Shown here: one piece after another, positions 1 to 5,581 of the stretch
How the letters are laid out: every line of letters starts with the position of its first letter
Position numbering within the stretch: position 1 is the first letter of the stretch
Assembly (NCBI GenBank): GCA_003136295.1
Contig: PLDZ01000123.1
Coordinates: 1 to 6,342 of the forward strand
Length of the DNA stretch: 6,342 nucleotides
Direction of reading: 5' to 3'
Source: Candidatus Dormiibacterota bacterium
GTDB taxonomy: Bacteria > Chloroflexota > Dormibacteria > Aeolococcales > Aeolococcaceae
The notes under the pieces: model-generated
What the model was told of the DNA's origin: nothing
Seen by the model: only the letters and a program-made list of their open reading frames with translations
Database searches by the model: none
Translations under genes and position numbers: made by a program

Positions 1-347
1 ATGCGCGCGACGATGTCGGGGCCGACCTTTCCCGTCAACACCATCTTCGCGATCTCCATCGTCGGCGCATCGGTGACGCGAAGCCCGTTCACGAACTTCG
101 TCTCGATTCCCATGCGCTCCTGCCACGCGCTGATCTCCGACCCGCCACCGTGCACGATCACCGGCCGCATGCCGACGAAGCGCAGAAGCACGACGTCCTC
201 GAGGAGCGCATCGAGATCGGCCGCGGCACTTGCCGCACCGCCAACCTTGATGACCAGGATGTGGCCGGCGAAACGCTTGATGTATGGGAGTGCTTCGATG
301 AGCACCTCGGCGCGATGGATCCGCTCGTCGATGGTCTGTTCAGGCAT
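1..347 (-). CDS. argB: N-acetylglutamate kinase, N-terminal 115 residues (cut by window edge)
   Basis: Phosphorylates N-acetyl-L-glutamate with ATP in the second step of the acetylated arginine pathway, in the cytoplasm. The visible part is the N-terminal half of an amino-acid kinase fold. It contains the nucleotide-binding KVGG at residues 34-37, the conserved HGGG at 66-69, and FVNGLRVTD at 85-93 followed by a KMVLTGKV helix segment. Residues 7-28 (DERIHRAEVLIEALPYIKRF) match the extra N-terminal helix known from hexameric, arginine-inhibited kinases, which the short E. coli enzyme lacks. Feedback inhibition by arginine is inferred from that. After KVGG the sequence is AAS, where many relatives have NAM or SAM. 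The ATG lies 24 bases after the argJ stop. A GGAG at 365-368 is 17 bases upstream, which is far for a ribosome site, so translation may depend on coupling to argJ. No other in-frame upstream start exists. The identity is secure; the C-terminal half is outside the window. Confidence 0.96.
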   Translation of the reverse strand, partial: MPEQTIDERIHRAEVLIEALPYIKRFAGHILVIKVGGAASAAADLDALLEDVVLLRFVGMRPVIVHGGGSEISAWQERMGIETKFVNGLRVTDAPTMEIAKMVLTGKVGPDIVAR

Positions 348-371
348 GGTGGTTGTGCTGGGTGCTCCGTA

Positions 372-1607
372 TCAGGTGGTGTAGTCGGCGTTGATGCGCA
401 CGTAGTCGGCGGAGAGATCGCAGCCCCAGGCGTGTCCCGTCCCGTCGCCGGCGCCGAGGTCGACGTCGATGTCGAGACGCGGGTGCGAGAGCGCCACCCG
501 GATTCGCTCAGCGTCGACCGGTTCGGGTGCGCCGCGATCGAAGACGACAAGGCCACCGATCGCGACCCGGCAGCGGTCGAGCGTGAAGGTCGCGCCGCTG
601 CGGCCGAGCGCGGCGACGATGCGGCCCCAGTTGGGATCGCCTCCGTGGATGGCGGTCTTGACGAGCGGGCTCTGCGCGACCACGCGCGCGGCGATACGCG
701 CTTGATCCGCATCGACGGCGCCATTCACGGCGACGCGGAAGTGGCGGGTCGCGCCCTCGGCGTCGGCGACGAGTTGCTCCGCGAGCGAGTCGCAGACCTG
801 GAGGAGCGCGTTCTCGAACGTGGCTGCCGCGCTCGATCCCTCCATGAACATCGCACCTCCTGCCGCGCCGTTGGCGAGCAGGATGCACGAGTCGTTGGTC
901 GAGGTATCACCGTCGACGGTGACGCAGTTGAATGTGCTGTCGGTGACACGTGACAGCGCCGGTTGCAGCACCGTCGCGTCGACGGGTGCATCGGTGGTCA
1001 GGAAGGCGAGCAACGTGGCCATGTCGGGATGGAGCATCCCCGCGCCTTTCGCAGTGCCGCCCACGGTGTACGTCACACCGCCGACGCTGAACGTCGCTGC
1101 TGCAACCTTGGCGACGGTGTCCGTGGTCATGATCGCCCGGGCGACGTCGCCGCCGGCGGCCGGCGACATGGACAACGCCGCGGCGCGGATGCCGCGCACC
1201 ACGCGCTCCATCGGCATCGGCCGTCCGATCACGCCGGTGCTGCACACGAGGACATCGCTGGGATCGAGATCGAGCGCGTCACCTGCGGTCGTGCACATGA
1301 CCAGCGCATCGCGGAATCCCTGGGCGCCGGTGCACGCGTTGGCGTTGCCCGCGTTCACGACGATCGCGGAGATCGGCGTACCGCGCCGGAGCGTGAGTTG
1401 GGAGATGACCACCGGTGCCGCCTTGACGGTGTTGCGTGTGAAGACACCCGCGGCTGCCGCCGGCACATCGGACCGGATCACCGCAATGTCGGTGCGCGTG
1501 CCGTCCCCGTCACCCCGGATCCCGGCGGCGGCGGCGCCCCCGCGGAATCCCATTGGCGCGCACACGCCGGCGCGGGTCTGCGCCGCGAGCGGCGCGGTCA
1601 CGGCCAC
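372..1607 (-). CDS. argJ: Ornithine acetyltransferase / glutamate N-acetyltransferase ArgJ
   Basis: Transfers the acetyl group from N-acetylornithine to glutamate, yielding ornithine and regenerating N-acetylglutamate. Bifunctional members also use acetyl-CoA; sequence alone does not settle which type this is. The 411-residue length is normal for the family. The precursor cleaves itself before a threonine that becomes the nucleophile of the beta chain. Here that is T198 in KGAGMLHPDMATLLAF (187-202), giving chains 1-197 and 198-411. The oxyanion-hole pair T124-G125 lies in CSTGVIG. Other family signatures are MTTDT (160-164), VDGDTSTNDS (231-240), KTAIHGGDPNWGRI (317-330) and the C-terminal INADYTT. 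The gene overlaps the end of argC. A GTG at 1607 overlaps by 10 bases and has a GGAG 11 bases upstream. A second in-frame GTG at 1601 would give a classic GTGA overlap but stands 17 bases from that GGAG. The family-conserved region begins near residue 15, so either start is possible. Translational coupling to argC is likely. Confidence 0.97.
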   Translation of the reverse strand: MAVTAPLAAQTRAGVCAPMGFRGGAAAAGIRGDGDGTRTDIAVIRSDVPAAAAGVFTRNTVKAAPVVISQLTLRRGTPISAIVVNAGNANACTGAQGFRDALVMCTTAGDALDLDPSDVLVCSTGVIGRPMPMERVVRGIRAAALSMSPAAGGDVARAIMTTDTVAKVAAATFSVGGVTYTVGGTAKGAGMLHPDMATLLAFLTTDAPVDATVLQPALSRVTDSTFNCVTVDGDTSTNDSCILLANGAAGGAMFMEGSSAAATFENALLQVCDSLAEQLVADAEGATRHFRVAVNGAVDADQARIAARVVAQSPLVKTAIHGGDPNWGRIVAALGRSGATFTLDRCRVAIGGLVVFDRGAPEPVDAERIRVALSHPRLDIDVDLGAGDGTGHAWGCDLSADYVRINADYTT

Positions 1608-2623
1608 AGGACGCGGGACTCCAGCCCGGCCGTCTCGTCGAACCCGAATCGAACGTTCATCGCATGCACGGCCTGTCCGCCGCCGCCCTTGCCAAGGTTG
1701 TCGATCGCCACGGTGACCACCGCCATGCCGTCCTGCCAGCCTGCGTGGATCGCCGCGCGGTTGGTGCCGGTCACGCTCTTGGTCGCCGGCGGCTTGTGGA
1801 CGTGGTCGAGGAACGGGCTCGTTGCGCAGAACGCCGCGTAGAGGTCGTGGACCTGCGCCTCGGTGACGCCGGGACGCGGACGCAGATACGCGGTGGCGAG
1901 GATGCCGCGCGTCATCGGAATCAGGTGCGGTACGAAGGTCAGCCGGACATCACCGTCGGCGGCGTCACGAAGTTGCTGGAGCATCTCGGACTTGTGGCGA
2001 TGGCCGCCGACGCCGTACGCGTGCACCGACTCGTTGACCTCCGAGAAGAGATTGGCGACCTTTGCCTCGCGCCCCGCACCGCTCACCCCGCTCTTGGCGT
2101 CGACGACGATGTCCGGCTCGATCAACCCGGCGCGGAGCGCCGGAACGCAGGCGAGCAATGTGGCTGTCGGATAGCACCCCGGCACCGAGATGAGATTCGC
2201 GGTCGCCAGCTGCTCGCGCTCGAGCTCAACCATCGCGTACACGGCCTCACCGAGCAGACCGGGCGCGGGATGCTTGACGCCGTACCACCGTTGATAGTCG
2301 GCGGCGTCGCGAAGCCGGAAGTCCGCGGAGCAATCGATGACTGTCGCACCACCCGCGAGCCATCCGGGCGTCAGTGATGCCGCGACGGTGTGGGGCAGCG
2401 CTGCCAACACGACGTCGGCGGCACCCGGATCGAGGCTGTCCTCGATGATCAGCTCGACGGGGCTTCCCGGCACCACGTCGCAGTAGCGTTTGCCGGCGCT
2501 GCTGTGCCCGAGCACGCGCGTGAGCTCCACTTCGGGGTGACCGGCGAGCAGGGCGGTGCACTGCATGCCGATGTACCCGGTGGAGCCGACAACGGCGGCG
2601 CGGAGCGGTGTCGCCTGAGCCAT
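1598..2623 (-). CDS. argC: N-acetyl-gamma-glutamyl-phosphate reductase ArgC
   Basis: Reduces N-acetylglutamyl-phosphate to N-acetylglutamate semialdehyde with NADPH, the third step of arginine synthesis. The 341-residue protein is full length for the family. It has an N-terminal Rossmann fold with the dinucleotide loop GSTGYIG (13-19) and ALPH (75-78). The catalytic cysteine is C150 in VPGCYPTA, and the semialdehyde-dehydrogenase dimerisation domain carries KSGVSGAGR (177-185). The GGHRH segment (206-210) includes the catalytic histidine region. VPHLIPMTRGI (231-241) and the C-terminal TVAIDNLGKGGGGQAVHAMN are also typical. The ATG at 2623 is chosen because the Rossmann strand begins at residue 8. 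No Shine-Dalgarno motif precedes it, which fits the leaderless promoter proposed at 2632-2637. It is the first gene of a tight argC-argJ-argB cluster, lying 31 bases after the GH15 stop codon and behind an ARG-box palindrome. Confidence 0.97.
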   Translation of the reverse strand: MAQATPLRAAVVGSTGYIGMQCTALLAGHPEVELTRVLGHSSAGKRYCDVVPGSPVELIIEDSLDPGAADVVLAALPHTVAASLTPGWLAGGATVIDCSADFRLRDAADYQRWYGVKHPAPGLLGEAVYAMVELEREQLATANLISVPGCYPTATLLACVPALRAGLIEPDIVVDAKSGVSGAGREAKVANLFSEVNESVHAYGVGGHRHKSEMLQQLRDAADGDVRLTFVPHLIPMTRGILATAYLRPRPGVTEAQVHDLYAAFCATSPFLDHVHKPPATKSVTGTNRAAIHAGWQDGMAVVTVAIDNLGKGGGGQAVHAMNVRFGFDETAGLESRVLWP

Positions 2624-2631
2624 GGCCGAGA

Positions 2632-2637
2632 AGTATA
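2632..2637 (-). promoter_or_regulatory. Candidate -10 element of the argCJB promoter
   Basis: TATACT on the minus strand matches the bacterial TATAAT at five of six positions. Only 8 bases separate it from the argC ATG, so transcription would begin at about 2625, within two bases of the start codon. No good -35 hexamer is present; at 17-base spacing the sequence is GCATAA, inside the ARG-box palindrome. A repressor bound there would occlude the promoter. The call rests on sequence match and position only. Confidence 0.45.
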
Positions 2638-2646
2638 CGGTCCTGG

Positions 2647-2662
2647 CTGCATACTTATGCAG
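2647..2662. promoter_or_regulatory. Candidate ARG box (ArgR operator) upstream of argC
   Basis: CTGCATAAGTATGCAG (minus strand) has perfect 7-base arms around a 2-base centre. It fits the ARG-box pattern of a TG-AT half-site and its complement around an AT-rich centre, in the TGCAT-N4-ATGCA variant known from high-GC bacteria. It is AT-rich within GC-rich DNA, sits 24 bases upstream of the argC ATG and overlaps the expected -35 region of the -10 at 2632-2637. Repression by the arginine repressor when arginine is plentiful is inferred; argR itself is not in the window. The TAA stop of the upstream GH15 gene (2655-2657) is inside the palindrome. A weaker palindromic patch around GTATAC (2633-2638), centred 19 bases away, could be a second contact site, but it lacks the TG/CA ends. 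Confidence 0.72.
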
Positions 2663-4592
2663 TCGAGGGCCGAGCGGACGCCCGGCGACGGGACAGTCCC
2701 TTCACGCCGAGCTCGCGCCTGCGGGCGCGCTCCAGGTTCACCGCCGCACCCACCAGGGCGAGATGCGTGAATGCCTGCGGGAAGTTTCCCAGCAGCTGCC
2801 CCGTACGCACGTCCACCTCCTCGGAGAACAGCCCAAGCGGCGAGCTGAAATGGAGCAGCCGCTCGAAGCGGCGCTCCGCCTGTTCGAGATCACCGCCGTG
2901 GGCGAGCGCGTCGACGAGCCAGAACGACGTCATGAAGAACGCACCCTCATCACCTTGGAGCCCGTCCTCGGTCTCGTCCATAAGGTAGCGCTTGACGAGC
3001 ACGCCTTCGCCGAGGTGGAGCGCGATCGCGCGCACCGTCGACTGCATGCGCGGATCCTTGTCGGCGAGAAAGCGCACCTGGCTCATGCGGAGGATCGATG
3101 CGTCGAGCGCGTCATTGTCGAACTCCTGGGCGAAGGAGCGGCGGTGCTCCGAATACCCCCGCGACGTGATTGCGCGACGCATGCGCAGACGCGCGAGGCG
3201 CCAGACGTCCTTGTCATACGGGAGGTTGTAGCGGTCGGCAATTCGCATGCCTCGATCGACGGCGACCCAGCACATCAACTTGCTGTAGACATACTGCTTG
3301 CGCTCGCTGCGCACTTCCCAGATCGACGAGTCAGGCTCCTCCCAACGGCTGATCGCGATCTCGACGATGTTGCGGAGCTCCTCCCACAGGGTCTGGCTGA
3401 CGGCACCTCCAAACCGAGCGTAGACGTACGCGCTGTCGAGCACCTCGCCATACACGTCGAGCTGCAGTTGATTCACCGCGGCGTTGCCGACGCGCACGGG
3501 TCTCGATCCGCGGTATCCCTCGAGGTGATCGAGGACGTGCTCGGTTGCGTGTGCGTGCCCGCTCAGGTCGAAGAGATTGGGGATGTCGGTGGACTTGCGG
3601 TCCGCGAGGTGCCGATGGGTCAGCCAGTCGAAATACGCAGTGGCCTCGTCGGTGAGGCCGAGTTGAAAGAAGGCATAGAGGGTGAACGCGGCGTCGCGCA
3701 ACCAGGTGAACCGATAGTCCCAGTTGCGCTCGCCGCCGATGTCCTCGGGGAGGCTGGTGGTGGGCGCCGCGATGATCGCGCCGGTCGGCGCGTAGGTCAT
3801 GAGCTTCAGCGCGAGCGCCGATCGCCAGACGTGTTGCTGGTACGGACCGTGGTAGTCGACCTGCCCGACCCAGCGCCACCAGTAGCGCTGGCTCGCACGG
3901 AGCGATGCACGCGCTCGCTCGACACTCCACGGCCTCGCCCGGCAGCTTCCGGCCACGCCGGTGTGGAGTGCGAACGCCACCGCGTCGGTCGCCCGCATGT
4001 GAAACGTGTCATCGGGCCCGTCCAGCTCGATCGATGAGCTGAGACACAGATGGAGCTTCTGCGCATCGGCATGGAGCTGCCCGTCCTCGACAGTGAGCGT
4101 CACCGGTGATCGGGCAAACGCGGGCGCGGGATCGAAGACGTGATGCATCGTGACCTCGCCGGCGAGGCACTCCACCAGCCGGATCACGCGAGCGTGGTTA
4201 TGCGGCCTCGCGTGCTGCACGACACTGTGGTCATCCACCGGCATGAAGTCGGTGACCACCGCAACCCCGGTGCCGGTCGAGAACACGGTGTCGAGCAGAT
4301 TGGTGCGGTCCCGATAGCGCTGGTGTACCTGGTGGGGTTCGTCCGGATGAAGCTGCCAGCTTCCACCCCGGCCCGCGTCGACGATCCGCCCGAACAAGGC
4401 GTCGTCGTCGAATCGGGGCAGGCAGAGCCAGTCGATGCTCCCATCCACCCCGACGAGCGCCGCGGAGCGGCAGTCGCCAATCAGCCCGTACGCCCCGATC
4501 GGAAGGTACCCGTCGATCCGCTCGTGAGCGACGGTGCGACCTTTGGGGTCGGCTGGGCTAGTACTCGTCCTCGGGTCGCGTGTCATCGTCAT
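2655..4592 (-). CDS. Glycoside hydrolase family 15 protein (trehalase / glucoamylase type)
   Basis: An inverting alpha-glucosidase of family GH15, which contains bacterial glucoamylases, glucodextranases and trehalases of the mycobacterial type. The likely substrate is trehalose or an alpha-glucan oligosaccharide; sequence alone does not decide. The 645-residue length suits the family. Residues 27-80 (YLPIGAYGLIGDCRSAALV, then DGSIDWLCLPRFDD) begin the N-terminal beta-sandwich domain. The (alpha/alpha)6 barrel follows, with PTTSLPEDIGGERNWDYRFTWLRDA (277-301). The probable general acid is E426 in SSIWEVR, and the probable general base is E591 in LFSEEVD, followed by GNFPQAFTH (602-610). No signal peptide or membrane segment is visible, so it should be cytoplasmic, which suits intracellular trehalose or glycogen use. 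The start lies inside the end of the TPR gene. ATG codons at 4592 and 4586 (35 or 29 bases of overlap) are the only plausible starts and neither has a Shine-Dalgarno motif, so reinitiation from the upstream gene is likely. The stop codon lies within the arg operator. Confidence 0.9.
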   Translation of the reverse strand: MTMTRDPRTSTSPADPKGRTVAHERIDGYLPIGAYGLIGDCRSAALVGVDGSIDWLCLPRFDDDALFGRIVDAGRGGSWQLHPDEPHQVHQRYRDRTNLLDTVFSTGTGVAVVTDFMPVDDHSVVQHARPHNHARVIRLVECLAGEVTMHHVFDPAPAFARSPVTLTVEDGQLHADAQKLHLCLSSSIELDGPDDTFHMRATDAVAFALHTGVAGSCRARPWSVERARASLRASQRYWWRWVGQVDYHGPYQQHVWRSALALKLMTYAPTGAIIAAPTTSLPEDIGGERNWDYRFTWLRDAAFTLYAFFQLGLTDEATAYFDWLTHRHLADRKSTDIPNLFDLSGHAHATEHVLDHLEGYRGSRPVRVGNAAVNQLQLDVYGEVLDSAYVYARFGGAVSQTLWEELRNIVEIAISRWEEPDSSIWEVRSERKQYVYSKLMCWVAVDRGMRIADRYNLPYDKDVWRLARLRMRRAITSRGYSEHRRSFAQEFDNDALDASILRMSQVRFLADKDPRMQSTVRAIALHLGEGVLVKRYLMDETEDGLQGDEGAFFMTSFWLVDALAHGGDLEQAERRFERLLHFSSPLGLFSEEVDVRTGQLLGNFPQAFTHLALVGAAVNLERARRRELGVKGLSRRRASARPSTA

Positions 4593-5433
4593 CGTCGGTG
4601 TCGAGACCGGGCGGCGCCTCCTCTGCGTCCGACTGGAAGGTGCTCATCCCAAGCTCCCCGAGATCGTCCTCCGCATCGTCTGCCGCCGGGCGGCCGATCA
4701 CCTCCTCGCCGTCGTCGTCGAGCGGGGTGGAGTCGATCTCGCGGGAGGACAGCAACGAGTCCTTGGCGTAAGGTCGGAACTCTTCGCGGCGGCCGCCCTT
4801 GGCGAGCGGGAAGGACGACTTGCGGGCGTTCTCGGCGGCCTGGTAGGTCTCGCGGAGGATGATCTCGACCCGCTCATCCTCGAGCCGTGCCACGGCGGCC
4901 GAATAGCGGTTGCCGGTCTCCATCAGCGGGACCAGGCGCCGAGCGATCTTGGTGTCGACCTCGCCGAGCGAGACGCCTCGCGAGGTCTGCGCCCTGAGCG
5001 TCGACCCCTCCCGATAGAGCTCGACGACATCGCCAGGGGCAATCGCGACGGTGGCCGACTTCGAGGGCGCGCTGAGGACCGTGATCGCGCTCTTGCCGGG
5101 TTCCTCGGTGAACAGCTCGACGTCGATCGCGGCCGCAGAACCGGCGGCGGTGCTCTTGCTCTCGAGCATGGCCGTGAGCTTGCGCACGTTCTTCTGCGCG
5201 ATCAGGTTGAGCGGATTGATCTGGAGGGAGGCCGAGTAGGAGGCGAGCCCCTCCTCGCGCCGGCCGAGCTCGGTCAGCGCCTTGCCGATGCGGTTGAGCG
5301 TATCCTCGTCGGCGCCGTGGCGTTCGACGAGCGTCTGATTCACGGCGAGCGCGTCGTCCCAACGGCTCTCGAGCGCGAGCGCAATGGCCTCGTCGACGAA
5401 CAGGCTGCGAGGCTTCACACGTTCTTCAGACAC
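4558..5433 (-). CDS. TPR-containing protein with acidic C-terminal tail, function unknown
   Basis: I do not recognise a characterised function. The predicted protein has 291 residues. Residues 12-79 form helical pairs typical of two tetratricopeptide repeats (DEAIALALESRWDDALAVNQ, then TLNRIGKALTELGRREEGLASYSASL and INP), usually a protein-binding surface. Residues 125-197 look like a small mixed alpha/beta domain (VAIAPGDVVELYREGSTLRA, then LGEVDTKIARRLVPLMETGN and VEIILRETYQ). This vaguely recalls HIRAN-like modules, but I cannot confirm that. From about 239 to the end the chain is acidic and probably disordered, finishing with a run of aspartates. No signal peptide or membrane segment is seen. 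GTG at 5433 is preferred because GGAG (5443-5446) lies 9 bases upstream; TTG at 5436 or 5454 would add 1 or 7 residues. Its 3' end overlaps the GH15 start and it diverges from parA across 148 bases. Confidence 0.8.
   Translation of the reverse strand: MSEERVKPRSLFVDEAIALALESRWDDALAVNQTLVERHGADEDTLNRIGKALTELGRREEGLASYSASLQINPLNLIAQKNVRKLTAMLESKSTAAGSAAAIDVELFTEEPGKSAITVLSAPSKSATVAIAPGDVVELYREGSTLRAQTSRGVSLGEVDTKIARRLVPLMETGNRYSAAVARLEDERVEIILRETYQAAENARKSSFPLAKGGRREEFRPYAKDSLLSSREIDSTPLDDDGEEVIGRPAADDAEDDLGELGMSTFQSDAEEAPPGLDTDDDDDTRPEDEY
4582..4593 (-). repeat. Short GATGAC tandem repeat spanning the TPR/GH15 gene overlap
   Basis: Two tandem copies of GATGAC lie where the two genes overlap. 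In the TPR frame they encode aspartates of the acidic tail. In the GH15 frame they create the consecutive ATG-ACG and ATG-ACA codons (Met-Thr-Met-Thr), so both candidate GH15 start codons come from the repeat. The 6-base unit keeps both frames open if copy number changes. Confidence 0.7.
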
Positions 5434-5469
5434 CAAACACCACTCCGCATTCAAGGGTCAATGACCGCT

Positions 5470-5483
5470 GCAAGTGCACTTGC
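5470..5483. promoter_or_regulatory. Perfect 14-base palindrome in the TPR/parA intergenic region
   Basis: GCAAGTGCACTTGC equals its own reverse complement over all 14 bases. It lies 37 bases before the preferred GTG of the TPR gene and about 100 bases before the parA ATG. With no loop and 7-base arms it looks more like a binding site for a dimeric regulator than a terminator; no T-run follows on either strand. It does not match the B. subtilis parS consensus. The regulator is unknown. Confidence 0.5.
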
Positions 5484-5519
5484 TCCCGACCCACGGCCGA
5501 GAGAGGCAATCGGGTTCGC

Positions 5520-5526
5520 TATGATA
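5520..5526. promoter_or_regulatory. Symmetric TATGATA, candidate shared -10 of a divergent promoter
   Basis: TATGAT on the plus strand (5520-5525) and TATCAT on the minus strand (5526-5521) each match TATAAT at five of six positions and overlap in one 7-base symmetric motif. It sits within the wider inverted repeat GCTATGATAGC (5518-5528). Overlapping -10 elements of this form are known at bacterial bidirectional promoters. Predicted starts would be near 5532 for parA and 5514 for the TPR gene, 18 bases apart, giving leaders of about 50 and 80 bases. No convincing -35 hexamer is seen for either direction at 16-18 base spacing. Confidence 0.45.
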
Positions 5527-5581
5527 GCTGCTCAGTGAGGCGCGTCCGTTCCCTTTGCGATCTCTTGACACCGCGCCAGTC

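Noticed and set aside
150..2377. Several plus-strand open frames of 270-300 codons opposite argJ and argC
   Set aside because: They are antisense shadows of conserved arginine genes, with no recognisable domains and mutually overlapping in different frames.
2622..4037. Long open frame of 471 codons on the plus strand opposite the GH15 gene
   Set aside because: It lies entirely antisense to a gene with clear family motifs. The protein is low in recognisable motifs and rich in Arg, Val and Glu, as expected from the complementary frame of high-GC coding DNA.
5448..5450. ATG at 5450 as the TPR gene start
   Set aside because: It is out of frame with the TPR coding sequence; the in-frame candidates are TTG 5454, TTG 5436 and GTG 5433.
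5470..5483. Reading the 14-base palindrome as a rho-independent terminator or as parS
   Set aside because: There is no loop and no following T-run on either strand. The sequence differs from the TGTTTCACGTGAAACA-type parS consensus.
4534..5538. Plus-strand open frame of 334 codons opposite the TPR gene
   Set aside because: The minus strand has TPR periodicity, a ribosome site and a plausible acidic tail. The plus frame shows no known family and spans the divergent intergenic region.
5565..5570. Perfect TTGACA (-35 consensus) just before parA
   Set aside because: It is only 11 bases from the ATG. A matching -10 would fall inside the gene, and parA motifs begin at residue 3, leaving no room for a later start.
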